A stretch of DNA of 64,000 nt from an uncultured Oscillospiraceae bacterium (GCA_947589745.1 CANQCS010000005.1:34067-98066), one strand, 5' to 3'. Positions 37,709-47,825 are shown, counted from the stretch's first letter. Numbers and translations: made by a program. The notes: generated by a model from the letters alone, not told the origin.

Positions 37709-38659
37709 CTACGCCCGCTTCACGGCGTCCACGGCGGCCAGCACCTTTGCCTTCACCTCCGCCAGGGTGCCCTGGATGGTGGCGCCGGCGGCCATGGCGT
37801 GGCCTCCGCCGCCCAGCAGGCGGCAGGCCTCCGTGGCGTTGACCCGGCCGTTGGCCCCGGTGCGGAGGGACAGCTTCCACACGTCCGGCTTCAGCTCCCG
37901 CAGCACCGCGCCGCAGTCCACGCCCTCCACCATGCCCGCCAGGGCGGACAGGTCCTCGGCGTCGCTCTCCGTGGCCCCCACCCGCTCCATGAGGGAGATG
38001 GGCACGGTCATAAACACCCCGCGGCCCCCGTGGAAAAACTCCATGTTCCCCAGCAGGTCCGCCTCCAGGGCGATGCGCTTCCGACTCTTGGTGCGGAAGT
38101 GGCGCTTGTTGACGGCGAACCAGTCGATGCCTGTCTCCATCAGGGCCGCCGCCACCCGGTGGGTGTTGGGGGTGGTGTTGGCGTAGACGAAGCAGCCGGT
38201 GTCCGTGGACACGGCGGCGTACAGCGGCAGGGCCACTGACTGGGTGATCTCCCCCAGCGCCCGGCAGATCTCGTACACGATCTCCCCGCAGGCCGCCCGG
38301 GAGGCGTCCACGCACTGCTCCGCGCCGAAGCCCTCAAAGGAGGGGTGGTGGTCCACTGCCAGCCCGATCCGGTCAAAGTACGCCTCCGCCGCCGGGAAGA
38401 ACAGGTTCCGGGAGGCGATGTCCACCGACACCACGAACGCCGGTGTGAACCCCTCCGGGGCCCAGTAGGGCGCGGCGTAGCCTTCGTTGGCGGCCGTGAT
38501 CTCCGGATTATAGAGCAGATACGCCGTCTTGCCCAGCTGCCGGAGCGCGGCGCAGAGCCCGGCGGCGCAGCCGATGGTGTCCCCGTCGGGGCGCAGGTGG
38601 GTCAGAATCAAAATGTTGTCCTGCCGCCGCAGCAGGGCGGCGGCTTCCTGGGTGGTCAT
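37709..38659 (-). CDS. nrnA: DHH/DHHA1 phosphoesterase (NrnA-like)
   Basis: LTHLRPDGDTIGCAAGL, VDHHPSFEGFG, GGGGHAMAAGATI. Confidence 0.93.
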   Translation of the reverse strand: MTTQEAAALLRRQDNILILTHLRPDGDTIGCAAGLCAALRQLGKTAYLLYNPEITAANEGYAAPYWAPEGFTPAFVVSVDIASRNLFFPAAEAYFDRIGLAVDHHPSFEGFGAEQCVDASRAACGEIVYEICRALGEITQSVALPLYAAVSTDTGCFVYANTTPNTHRVAAALMETGIDWFAVNKRHFRTKSRKRIALEADLLGNMEFFHGGRGVFMTVPISLMERVGATESDAEDLSALAGMVEGVDCGAVLRELKPDVWKLSLRTGANGRVNATEACRLLGGGGHAMAAGATIQGTLAEVKAKVLAAVDAVKRA

Positions 38660-38670
38660 AGTCTTATACT

Positions 38671-38783
38671 ATCCTTCCATTAGAGGTATACTTTGTTGCC
38701 GTGGGGGAAATGTAGGCATTGCAGCGCTTTGGGAGCGATGTGGAAGTTCTTTTTGATCCTTTTCCTTTCAGGAAAAAGGATCA
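38671..38783 (-). repeat. Interspersed terminator-like repeat, copy E
   Basis: TGATCC…GGATCA stem; TGA is the rbfA stop. Confidence 0.9.
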
Positions 38784-39170
38784 TTCCTCATCTAAAATAA
38801 TGTGCTCGTTGGCCGGGTTGGCGGGCTTGACTACCGTGGGGTCCCGCAGCATCTCCAGGATGTGGGCCCCCTGGGCGATGGAGTCGTCCGCCACGAATTG
38901 CAGCTCCGGGGTGTACCGCAGCTTCAGCGCGGCCCCCAGCTCCCGGCGGAGATAGCCCGACGCGGAGCGGAGGCCCCGCATCATGTCCTTCTCCTGGCTC
39001 TTGTCCAGGGCGCTGATATACACCTTCGCGTACCGCAGGTCGCTGGTGGTGTCCACGTGGGTGACGGTGAACAGCCCGCCCTGGAGGCGGGGGTCCTTCA
39101 CCGTCCGCAGCAGGGCGCTCAGCTCCCGCTGGATCTCCTCGTTGATGCGTCCAATGCGATTACTTGCCAT
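38781..39170 (-). CDS. rbfA: Ribosome-binding factor A
   Basis: RIGRINEEIQRELSALLRTVKDPRL. Confidence 0.95.
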   Translation of the reverse strand: MASNRIGRINEEIQRELSALLRTVKDPRLQGGLFTVTHVDTTSDLRYAKVYISALDKSQEKDMMRGLRSASGYLRRELGAALKLRYTPELQFVADDSIAQGAHILEMLRDPTVVKPANPANEHIILDEE

Positions 39171-39207
39171 CGTAAAAACCTCCTTTTGGGAGAATCATAG
39201 GGTTGCA

Positions 39208-39262
39208 TTCATGCTTTTTTTGAAAGAAAAGATATCAAAAAGAACTTTACACTCGCTGGGAG
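39208..39262 (+). repeat. Interspersed terminator-like repeat, copy F (partial)
   Basis: TTTTTTTGAAAGAAAAGATATCAAAAAGAACTTTACACTCGCT. Confidence 0.6.
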
Positions 39263-39460
39263 CCTCCCCGGCTGGATCAGACTCATTCTGGGACTCTGTC
39301 AGCATTCCCAGAGTGCCCAGATCAAATTCGGACAATTTTCCCCTGGACCGAAGGAGACCCCTTCCGCCGCGATAAAGCACGCATGGCTCACGGCAATCCC
39401 TCCAGATCGGACCGATATGGAGACGGGGCGGGCGAAGCCGCCCGCCCCGGTTAATTTTGT

Positions 39461-39505
39461 TTATACTTCAATCTGCTCCATGACAAAACATTCAATGATA
39501 TCGCC
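39461..39505 (-). pseudogene. Remnant of an infB 3' end
   Basis: Encodes [13 protein letters not shown] preceded by GDI register; protein-identical to the infB C-terminus over 14 codons plus stop. Confidence 0.85.
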
Positions 39506-39670
39506 CGCCCCACAAAGGCTCCGCTTTTGCGGGGACCCCCTTTATTTCACTTGTTCAGGCCGGAATGAATCCGGCCTGAACCAAGGTTTTGCTTCGCAAA
39601 ACGCTTGTACGCGCTGACGCGCGCCCCGCTTTGCGGGGCCCCAAGAAGGCGACCCGACGATATTGCGGTC
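39506..39670. repeat. Run of short palindromes between infB and its remnant
   Basis: TTCAGGCCGGA-ATGAA-TCCGGCCTGAA; GTTTTGCTTCGCAAAAC; GCCCCGCTTTGCGGGGC. Confidence 0.7.
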
Positions 39671-39684
39671 CCGATAATGTGGCT

Positions 39685-42156
39685 TTAGACTTCAATTTGC
39701 TCCATCACGAAGCATTCGATAATGTCGCCCTCTTTGATATCATTGAACTTCTCCACGGTCATGCCGCACTCATAGCCGGAGGCGACCTCCTTGACGGCGT
39801 CCTTGAACCGCTGGAGGGAGGCCAGCTGGCCCTCGTGGATGACCACGCCGTCCCGGACCACGCGGGCCTGGCAGCTCCGCTGGATCTTGCCGTCCTGGAC
39901 GTAGCAGCCAGCCACCGTGCCCACGCCGGAGACCTTGTAGGTCTGGCGCACCTCGGCGTGGCCGATGAGGGCTTCCCGGAATTTCGGGGCCAGCATGCCC
40001 TTCATGGCGGCCTCCACCTCGTTGATGGCGTCGTAGATGACCCGGTACATCCGCATATCCACGTTGCTGCGGGCGGCGTTGTCCCGGGCGGCGGCGTCGG
40101 GGCGGACATTGAAGCCCACGATGATGGCCTTGGAGGTGGCGGCCAGCATCACGTCGCTCTCGCTGATGGCGCCCACGCCGGAGTGGATGACCTTGACCCG
40201 GACCTCGTCGTTGGAGAGCTTCTCCAAACTGGACTTGACCGCCTCGGCGGAGCCCTGGACGTCGGCCTTGACAATGATGTTGAGCTCCTTCATCTCGCCG
40301 GCCTGGATCTGGCTGAAGAGGTCCTCCAGGCTGACCTTCTGGATGGGGGCGTTGGCCTTGGCCCGCTCCTCGGCCTTGCGCTGCTCCACCAGCTCACGGG
40401 CCAGGCGCTCGTCCGCCACGGCGTTGAAGGTGCTGCCCGCGCCGGGCACGTCGCCCAGGCCGGTGATCTCCACGGGCACGGAGGGGCCGGCCTTCGTCAG
40501 GCGGCTGCCCTTGTCGTCCACCATGGCCCTGACACGGCCCACGGAGGTGCCGGCGATGATGATGTCGCCCTGCTTGAGGGTGCCGTTCTGGACCAGGAGG
40601 GTGGCCACGGGGCCCCGGCCCTTGTCCAGGCGGGCCTCGATGACGGTGCCCTGGGCGGCCCGGTTGGGGTTGGCCTTCAGCTCCTTCACCTCGGCCAGCA
40701 GCACCAGGTTCTCCAGCAGGTCGTCCACGCCCATGCCGGTCTTGGCGGAGATGGGGCAGACAATGGTCTCGCCGCCCCACTCCTCGGGCACCAGGTCGTG
40801 CTCGGTGAGCTGCTGCTTGATGCGCTCCGGGTTGGCGTCCGGCTTATCCATCTTGTTGATGGCCACGATCACCGGGATCCCGGCGGCCTTGGCGTGGTTG
40901 ATGGACTCCACGGTCTGGGGCATGATGCCGTCCTCGGCGGCCACCACCAGGATGGCGATATCCGTCACCATGGCGCCGCGGGCGCGCATGGAGGTAAAGG
41001 CCTCGTGGCCGGGGGTATCCAGGAAGGTGACGGCCTTGCCGTTGACCTGCACCTGGTAGGCGCCGATGTGCTGGGTGATGCCGCCGGCCTCGCCCTTGGC
41101 CACGTGGGCGTTGCGGATATAGTCCAGCAGAGAGGTCTTGCCGTGGTCCACGTGGCCCATGACCACCACCACGGGGGCCCGGCTCACCAGGTCCTCGGCC
41201 TTGTCCTCGGCGGTGTCGATGAGCTTCTCTTCGATGGTGACGACCACTTCCCGCTCCACCTTGCAGCCCATGTCCTCGGCGATGATGGCGGCGGTGTCGA
41301 AGTCGATAAGCTGGCTGAGGGAGGCCATGACGCCGTTCTTCATCAGGCACTTGACCACCTCGGCGCCGGTCTTCTTCATCCGGCTGGCCAGCTCGCCCAC
41401 GCTGATCTCGTCGGGGATCTTGACGGTGAGGGGGGTCTTCTTGGCGATCTCCAGCTGGAGGCGGCGCATCCGGTCCTGCTCCTCCTGCTTGCGCTTGTTG
41501 GAGAAAGTCATCTGGTTCTTCTTCTTGTTGCCGCCCCGGATCTTCTCCTTGCCCTGGCTCTGGCCGCCCCGGCGGTTGCTGCCCCGGTCGCTGCGCTCCG
41601 CCAGGTCCTGGAGCTTCTCGTCGTACTTGTCCAGGTTGACGTTGGTGGCCTTGCGGGTGTCCACCACCTTGGTCTTGGGCACCCGGGAGACGGGCTGCTG
41701 GGGCTGCTGCTCCTGGGGCTTCTGGGCGGGCTGCTGAGGCTGCGCCTTGACCTGCTGGGGCTGGCTCTGGCCCTGCTGCTGGCCCCTCTGGCCGCCCTGC
41801 TGGGAGCGCTGCTGCCGTCCCTGGCCGCCCCGGCCGGACTGGTTCTGATTACCCCTGGGCTGCTGGGCCTGGGCGGGCTTCTCCTGCTGGGCAGGCTTCT
41901 CCTGGACGGGAGGCTTGGGCTTCTCCGCCGGAGCCGCCTCGGCATAGATGGCCTGAATGGTGCTCTGGTGATTCTGGGTGAGATGCTCAAAGACCACGGT
42001 CAGCTCCTCGTCGTTGAGGTTCTGGCCGGACTTCTTCGGCGTGGAAAAATACTTGCCAAGGATCTCGATGATCTGCTTGGTCTGCATCCCAAAATCCTTT
42101 GCCAGCTCGTTTACCTTGTATTTGTTGATGATATTACCCAATCGGGCCACCTCCAA
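39685..42156 (-). CDS. infB: Translation initiation factor IF-2
   Basis: [40 protein letters not shown]. Confidence 0.98.
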   Translation of the reverse strand: MEVARLGNIINKYKVNELAKDFGMQTKQIIEILGKYFSTPKKSGQNLNDEELTVVFEHLTQNHQSTIQAIYAEAAPAEKPKPPVQEKPAQQEKPAQAQQPRGNQNQSGRGGQGRQQRSQQGGQRGQQQGQSQPQQVKAQPQQPAQKPQEQQPQQPVSRVPKTKVVDTRKATNVNLDKYDEKLQDLAERSDRGSNRRGGQSQGKEKIRGGNKKKNQMTFSNKRKQEEQDRMRRLQLEIAKKTPLTVKIPDEISVGELASRMKKTGAEVVKCLMKNGVMASLSQLIDFDTAAIIAEDMGCKVEREVVVTIEEKLIDTAEDKAEDLVSRAPVVVVMGHVDHGKTSLLDYIRNAHVAKGEAGGITQHIGAYQVQVNGKAVTFLDTPGHEAFTSMRARGAMVTDIAILVVAAEDGIMPQTVESINHAKAAGIPVIVAINKMDKPDANPERIKQQLTEHDLVPEEWGGETIVCPISAKTGMGVDDLLENLVLLAEVKELKANPNRAAQGTVIEARLDKGRGPVATLLVQNGTLKQGDIIIAGTSVGRVRAMVDDKGSRLTKAGPSVPVEITGLGDVPGAGSTFNAVADERLARELVEQRKAEERAKANAPIQKVSLEDLFSQIQAGEMKELNIIVKADVQGSAEAVKSSLEKLSNDEVRVKVIHSGVGAISESDVMLAATSKAIIVGFNVRPDAAARDNAARSNVDMRMYRVIYDAINEVEAAMKGMLAPKFREALIGHAEVRQTYKVSGVGTVAGCYVQDGKIQRSCQARVVRDGVVIHEGQLASLQRFKDAVKEVASGYECGMTVEKFNDIKEGDIIECFVMEQIEV

Positions 42157-42238
42157 TAGTGTTTCCAGTCTTCCGCACCATCACACGCGCCCAGCGGCTC
42201 ACCGGGGGCGGGTCCCCAGGCGCGCATGATGGTGGTCG

Positions 42239-42676
42239 CTACTTCTTGCCGGGGCGGCGCTTCCCGCCCCGCTCCTTGTCCCGGGCCTTCTGCTCCTCCC
42301 GGCGCCGGGCGGCCCGCTCCGCCTTGACGCTGAGCCGCTCCGCCGTTTGGCCGTACCGCTCCGGGTCCGCCGCCGCAAGCTTTCCGGCGATGGACCGGGC
42401 GAACCCCAGGTCCGTCACCGCCGCCAGCGCGCAGGAGGCCCGGCCCACGGCCTGCCCCAACTCCGCCTTGGAGCAGGGCACCGTGACGCTGAGGCACTGG
42501 CCCGCCTCCGCGAACCGCTCCGCCCGGCGGAGGGTCCCCTCGGCGGCGTCGCCGGCGATCAGGAGCAGGCGGCAGTCGTGGGCGTGGCAGGCGTCCCCCG
42601 CCGGGTCCTCGCCCACCGCCAGACGGCCCGCCCGCAGGGCCAGGCCGATGGTGCGCAGGGTGTTGTCAAGCTCCAT
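42239..42676 (-). CDS. ylxQ: L7Ae/YlxQ-family ribosomal protein
   Basis: Position between infB and ylxR; LRTIGLALRAGRLAVGED…. Confidence 0.85.
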   Translation of the reverse strand: MELDNTLRTIGLALRAGRLAVGEDPAGDACHAHDCRLLLIAGDAAEGTLRRAERFAEAGQCLSVTVPCSKAELGQAVGRASCALAAVTDLGFARSIAGKLAAADPERYGQTAERLSVKAERAARRREEQKARDKERGGKRRPGKK

Positions 42677-42950
42677 CGCTCTCTCCGTCCCTCATCTGCG
42701 CCTCCAGGGCCTCGTAGACCTCCGCCGGGATGGCGGTGTCGAAGGCCCGCTCCAGGGCCCGGCTCTTCCGGGCCTTTTTGAGGCACTCCCCGTCGGGACA
42801 CACGTAGGCCCCCCGGCCGGGCTTTTTGCCCTTGAAATCCAGGCTGATCTCCCCCTCCGGGGAGCGGACCACCCGGATGAGGTCCCTCTTGTTCTTCATC
42901 TCCCGGCAGCCCAGGCACTGGCGCTGGGGGATCTTTCTCGGCTTCTGCAC
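42666..42950 (-). CDS. ylxR: YlxR family protein (DUF448)
   Basis: RKIPQRQCLGCREMKNKRDLIRVVRSPEGEI. Confidence 0.93.
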   Translation of the reverse strand: MQKPRKIPQRQCLGCREMKNKRDLIRVVRSPEGEISLDFKGKKPGRGAYVCPDGECLKKARKSRALERAFDTAIPAEVYEALEAQMRDGESDGA

Positions 42951-42975
42951 GGCGCTTCTCCTTTGTCCGGGAGGC

Positions 42976-44037
42976 TCAGGCCTCCTCCTTGTAGGACTTG
43001 GGCTTGATGTCGATTTTATAGCCGGTGAGCCGGGCGGCCAGGCGGGCGTTCTGGCCCTCCTTGCCGATGGCCAGGCTCAGCTGGTCGTCGGGTACGATGA
43101 CCCGGCAGCCCTTGCCCTCGTCGGCCAGCCACACGTCCAGCACGTCGGCGGGCGCCAGGGCGGCGGCGATGAACTTGGCCGGGTCCTCGCTGTACTTGAT
43201 GATGTCGATCTTCTCGCCCCGGAGCTCATTGACGATGTTGCCCACCCGCTGTCCGGCAGGGCCCACGCAGGCGCCGATGGGATTGACCGCCTCGTCGTTG
43301 CTCCACACGGCCATCTTGGTGCGGCTGCCGGCCTCCCGGGCGATGGACTTGACCTCCACCACGCCGTCGAAGATCTCCGGCACCTCCAGCTCAAAGAGCC
43401 GCTTCACCAGCCCCGGATGGGTCCGGGAGATGAGAACCTGGGGCCCGCGGGTGCTGCGGCGGACCTCCACCACGTACACCTTCACATGCTGGCCCTCGGC
43501 CAGCTTCTCGGTCTTGATCTGCTCACTGGCGGACAGCATGGCCTCGGTGGACTCGCTGCCGTTGCCGATGCGGAGGGACACGCCGCCGTTGCGGGGGTCG
43601 ATGCGGGTGACCACGCCGGTGAGGATCTCGTGCTGCTTGGAGTTGAACTCGTCGTAGACCATGCCTCGCTCGGCCTCCCGCAGGCCCTGGATGATGACCT
43701 GCTTGCCGTTGCCGGCGGCGATGCGGCCGAACTCCACGTTGCTCACGGGGATGTTCACGATGCCGCCCACGTCGATGCGGCCGAACTTGGCCCGGGCCTC
43801 CTCCCGGGAGATCTGGGTGCCGGGGTTCTCCACCTCCTCCACGATCTCCTTCTGGACGTACATCCGCAGGTCCTTCTTGGCCTCGTCCACGTCCACCACC
43901 ACGTTCTCCACGCCCTCGTGGTCCTTCTTGTAGGCGGTGGTAATGGCCTGGATGATCTTATCCATCATAAACGTCTGGGAGATGCCGCGCTCCTTCTCCA
44001 GAAGAGCCAGCGCGGTAAAGATTTCATCGCATTTCAT
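42976..44037 (-). CDS. nusA: Transcription termination/antitermination factor NusA
   Basis: GACVGPAGQRVGNIVNELRGEKIDIIKYSEDPAKFIAAALAPA. Confidence 0.97.
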   Translation of the reverse strand: MKCDEIFTALALLEKERGISQTFMMDKIIQAITTAYKKDHEGVENVVVDVDEAKKDLRMYVQKEIVEEVENPGTQISREEARAKFGRIDVGGIVNIPVSNVEFGRIAAGNGKQVIIQGLREAERGMVYDEFNSKQHEILTGVVTRIDPRNGGVSLRIGNGSESTEAMLSASEQIKTEKLAEGQHVKVYVVEVRRSTRGPQVLISRTHPGLVKRLFELEVPEIFDGVVEVKSIAREAGSRTKMAVWSNDEAVNPIGACVGPAGQRVGNIVNELRGEKIDIIKYSEDPAKFIAAALAPADVLDVWLADEGKGCRVIVPDDQLSLAIGKEGQNARLAARLTGYKIDIKPKSYKEEA

Positions 44038-44084
44038 GTCGTTACTCCTATTCGCATGGGCACGTCCCGCTTGCCGGGGGCCCG

Positions 44085-44540
44085 TCAAAATTCCACGCGG
44101 AGGCGGCAGAGCGCCACCTCTTCCTTGGCAAAGGTCATGGGCGCGCCGCCCATTGTGATGGTGACGGCCCCGTTGTCATAGCCCGCCAGCACCCCGGCGA
44201 ACTCCTTCCGTCCGTCCCTGGCCCTGTAGAGCTTCACGGCCACGGGGCTGCCCATGAACCGCTCATAGTCGCCTGGCCGCTTCAGGGGCCGCTCAGCCCC
44301 GGCGGAGGACACCTCGAAGACGTAGCTGCCCTCAATGGGGTCCGCCTCGTCCAGCAGCGGCTCCACCGCCCGGCTGATCCTCTCGCAGTCCAGGATGTCC
44401 ACGCCGCCGTCCTTGTCGATATAGAGCCGCAGATACCAGGTCCCGGCCTCCCGGACGTACTCCACGTCCCACAGCTCGCACCCGGCCTCCTCCACCGCCG
44501 GCCTCGCCAGGCCGGCCACCAGCTCCGTCACCTTTGCCAT
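44085..44540 (-). CDS. rimP: Ribosome maturation factor RimP
   Basis: YLRLYIDKDGGVDILDCERISRAVEPLLDE…YVFEVSSAGAERPLKR. Confidence 0.95.
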   Translation of the reverse strand: MAKVTELVAGLARPAVEEAGCELWDVEYVREAGTWYLRLYIDKDGGVDILDCERISRAVEPLLDEADPIEGSYVFEVSSAGAERPLKRPGDYERFMGSPVAVKLYRARDGRKEFAGVLAGYDNGAVTITMGGAPMTFAKEEVALCRLRVEF

Positions 44541-44605
44541 CGTGTCTCCTCGCTTTTCTCCGTTTGTCACAGGGTCTCCGGCCGTTTGTCCAAGGCAAAC
44601 AGGCT

Positions 44606-44637
44606 AATAAAAAGAGCGGACTTTCAAAAGCCCACTC
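44606..44637 (-). terminator. Terminator-like hairpin in rimP leader
   Basis: Minus strand GAGTGGGCTTTTGAAAGTCCGCTCTTTTTATT. Confidence 0.7.
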
Positions 44638-44779
44638 CGGTGTAACCCATACTGACAAACAGAGTATAGCACACGGGAGCGGGGATTGCAAGGGTTTTCT
44701 TGGAGATACCGGCCGATTTTCCGGAATTTTTTCCCTGAAAGGCCGTCCGGCGGGAGCGTTCCCGCCGCCGGACAGGCGG

Positions 44780-45358
44780 TCACTGCCGCTGCAGGCCGTC
44801 CAGGGTCAGGCCGAAGGCCTCCCCGAAGTGCTCCAGGAACCAGTCCGCCTCCGGCAGCTCCATGGCCCGGATGGAGTCCAGGGTCTCCTCCGCCGCGTCA
44901 GCGAACTCCCGGTTCCCCGTGCCCAGCTCCTCCAGGCACTTGATGTACGCGCACAGCCGGTCCGCCGCCTTCACCAGCTGCCGGACCTCCGGGTCCTCCT
45001 CCCGCAGCAGGGGCTCGTAGGCCGGGCGCAGCTCCTCCGGCAGCAGGCCCAGCAGCTTCCCCGCCGCCACGTCCTCCACCTGGTGGTAGGCCTCCCGGAT
45101 GGCGGGGTTGTAGTATTTGATGGGGGTGGGCAGGTCGCCAGTGAAGATCTCCGTGGCGTCGTGGAAGAGGGCGGCGGCGGCGCACTTGTCCGGGTCGCAG
45201 GGCCGGTGGAACACGTCCCGGCGGATCACCGCCAGGGCGTGGGCCAGGACGGCAGCCATGTGGCTGTGCTCCTGGATGTTCTCGGTCATGCTGTTGCGCA
45301 TCAGGGACCAGCGGGTGATGTACTTCATCCGGCTGATGTAGGCAAAAAACTTGTACAT
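44780..45358 (-). CDS. yfbR: HD-domain 5'-nucleotidase, YfbR-like
   Basis: RWSLMRNSMTENIQEHSHMAAVLAHAL, LFHDATEIFTGDLPTPIKYYN. Confidence 0.9.
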   Translation of the reverse strand: MYKFFAYISRMKYITRWSLMRNSMTENIQEHSHMAAVLAHALAVIRRDVFHRPCDPDKCAAAALFHDATEIFTGDLPTPIKYYNPAIREAYHQVEDVAAGKLLGLLPEELRPAYEPLLREEDPEVRQLVKAADRLCAYIKCLEELGTGNREFADAAEETLDSIRAMELPEADWFLEHFGEAFGLTLDGLQRQ

Positions 45359-45577
45359 GTCGGCTATCCTCTCGCAGATTCCCGGCCCCGGTTTTCCAAC
45401 AAAACGGCGCGGTTCAGGGCCGGTGTGCCCCTATGATACCACAGGCGGGTGGCGGGTTGTGGAAACAAAGTCAACTTTTTTTCCCGCTCCGCCGTGAAAT
45501 GTCCCGTTCCGCCGTCCTTCCGCCCCCCTGGCGCGGATTCCCTAACTTTTTCATTTCCACAGCTGTTAACATAACGA

Positions 45578-45598
45578 TGTGGATAACTGTGTGGATAA
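45578..45598 (-). promoter_or_regulatory. Tandem DnaA-box-like 9-mers
   Basis: TGTGGATAA at 45578-45586 and 45590-45598 (reverse complement TTATCCACA). Confidence 0.65.
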
Positions 45599-45814
45599 TG
45601 TGCAAAACTCCAGGAACACCGTGTATTTCCGGGGTTCCATAACGGTTATGTCCACCGCCGGGGCCGTCACTTTTTCCGGAGTTTGCCGGTTTTTTGTCAA
45701 GCCGGACGGGGCGGGCGGCTTTTCCGGCGGAAATCCCGTCATACCCTCTTGCCATTCCTCCGCAAATTTGGTACACTATAGGGCAGAATGCGATTTTTGA
45801 TCCGGAGGAACTAC

Positions 45815-47815
45815 ATGTCGGCACAGCGGAAAAAGGATTACGGCAACGAGTCCATCAGCGCCCTGAAGGGAGCGGACCGGGTGCGGAAGCGCCCCGGCGT
45901 CATCTTCGGCTCCGACGGGCTGGAGGGCTGCGAGCACGCGGTCTTTGAGATATTGTCCAACTCCATCGACGAGGCCAGGGAGGGCCACGGGCGGCTCATC
46001 ACCGTCACCGCCTTTCTGGACCACAGTGTGGAGGTGGAGGACCAGGGCCGGGGCTGCCCGGTGGACTGGAACGAGAAGGAACAGCGCTGGAACTGGGAGC
46101 TGGTGTTCTGCGAGCTCTATGCCGGCGGCAAGTACGGCAACAACGAGGGGGAGAACTACGAGTACTCCCTGGGCCTCAACGGCCTGGGCTCCTGCGCCAC
46201 CCAGTACGCGTCCGCGTACATGGACGTGACGGTCTGGCGGGACGGCTTCGAGTACCGGCTCCACTTTGAGAAGGGCCAGGTCACCGGCAAGAAGGGCCAG
46301 GAGCTCCAGAAGACGCCGCTGACCCGGAAGAAGACCGGCACCAGGACCCGGTGGCTGCCGGACCTGGAGGTGTTCACCGACATCAACATCCCGCCGGAGT
46401 ACTTCGCGGACGTGATGAAGCGGCAGGCGGTGGTGAACGCGGGCATCACATTCCGCCTTCGGGTGGAGACCGCGCCCAACAAGTTCGAGACCACGGAGTT
46501 CCTCTATGAGAACGGCATCGCGGACTATGTGCGGGAGCTGGCGGGGGAGGACACGCTGACCCTGCCGGTGTTCTGGGAGGCGGAGCGCCGGGGCCGCGAC
46601 CGGGCGGACAAGGACGAGTACAAGGTCAAGCTCTCCACCTCCTTCTGCTTCTCCAACAAGGCGGCGGTCATCGAGCATTACCACAACTCCTCCTGGCTGG
46701 AGCACGGCGGCAGCCCGGAAAAGGCCACCAAGTCCGCCTTTATCAGCGCCATCGACGGCTGGCTGAAGCAGAACAGCAAGTACCAGAAGAACGAGGGCAA
46801 GATCACCTGGGCGGATGTGGAGGACTGCCTGGTGCTGGTGAGCAACAACTTCTCCACCCAGACCAGCTACGAGAACCAGACCAAGAAGGCCATCACCAAC
46901 AAATTCATCCAGGAGGCCATGACGGATTTCCTGAAGGACCGCCTCCACATCTACTTCATCGAGAACCCCAACGACGCCACCCGCATCGCCGAGCAGGTGA
47001 TGATCAACAAGCGGAGCCGGGAGAAGGCGGAGAGCGCACGCCTGGACGTGAAGAAGAAGCTGTCCGGCAGCATCGACATCGCCAACCGGGTGCAGAAGTT
47101 CGTGGACTGCCGGACCAAGGACGTGTCCCGCCGGGAAATCTACATCGTGGAGGGCGACAGCGCCCTGGGCAGCGTGAAGCTGAGCCGGGACGCGGAGTTC
47201 CAGGGGATCATGCCCGTCCGGGGCAAGATCCTCAACTGCCTGAAGGCGGACTATGCCCGCATCTTCAAGAGCGAGATCATCACGGACCTGATGAAAGTCC
47301 TGGGCTGCGGGGTGGAGGTCAAGGACAAGCACGTGAAGGACCTGAGCGCCTTCGACCTGGACAACCTCCGCTGGAGCAAGGTGGTCATCTGCACGGATGC
47401 GGACGAGGACGGGTTCCAGATCCGGACGCTGATCCTGACCATGATCTACCGGCTGTGTCCCACGCTCATTGAAAAAGGATATGTGTATATCGCGGAGTCG
47501 CCGCTCTTTGAGATCAACTGCGGGGAGAAGACGTGGTTCGCCTACTCGGAGAAGGAGAAGAACGAGATCGTCAAGGAGCTGGAGGGGAAGAAGTACAAGA
47601 TCGACCGCTCCAAGGGCCTGGGCGAAAACGACCCGGAGATGATGTGGCTGACCACCATGAACCCGGAGACCCGGCGGCTCATTAAGGTGATGCCTCGGGA
47701 CGCCGAGGCAACCGACCGGATGTTTGATTTGTTGCTGGGCAACAATCTACAGGGGAGAAAGGATTATATCGCCAACGAGGGGTATAAATATCTCGATTTG
47801 GCGGATATCTCCTGA
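45815..47815 (+). CDS. Type IIA topoisomerase B subunit (GyrB/ParE paralogue)
   Basis: EILSNSIDEAREG; TOPRIM EGDSALGSVK…CTDADEDGFQIRTLI. Confidence 0.93.
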   Translation: MSAQRKKDYGNESISALKGADRVRKRPGVIFGSDGLEGCEHAVFEILSNSIDEAREGHGRLITVTAFLDHSVEVEDQGRGCPVDWNEKEQRWNWELVFCELYAGGKYGNNEGENYEYSLGLNGLGSCATQYASAYMDVTVWRDGFEYRLHFEKGQVTGKKGQELQKTPLTRKKTGTRTRWLPDLEVFTDINIPPEYFADVMKRQAVVNAGITFRLRVETAPNKFETTEFLYENGIADYVRELAGEDTLTLPVFWEAERRGRDRADKDEYKVKLSTSFCFSNKAAVIEHYHNSSWLEHGGSPEKATKSAFISAIDGWLKQNSKYQKNEGKITWADVEDCLVLVSNNFSTQTSYENQTKKAITNKFIQEAMTDFLKDRLHIYFIENPNDATRIAEQVMINKRSREKAESARLDVKKKLSGSIDIANRVQKFVDCRTKDVSRREIYIVEGDSALGSVKLSRDAEFQGIMPVRGKILNCLKADYARIFKSEIITDLMKVLGCGVEVKDKHVKDLSAFDLDNLRWSKVVICTDADEDGFQIRTLILTMIYRLCPTLIEKGYVYIAESPLFEINCGEKTWFAYSEKEKNEIVKELEGKKYKIDRSKGLGENDPEMMWLTTMNPETRRLIKVMPRDAEATDRMFDLLLGNNLQGRKDYIANEGYKYLDLADIS

Positions 47816-47825
47816 CTACCGTGGG

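Noticed and set aside
39420-39660. CRISPR-like array
   Set aside because: Multiple different hairpins, not a regularly spaced identical repeat.
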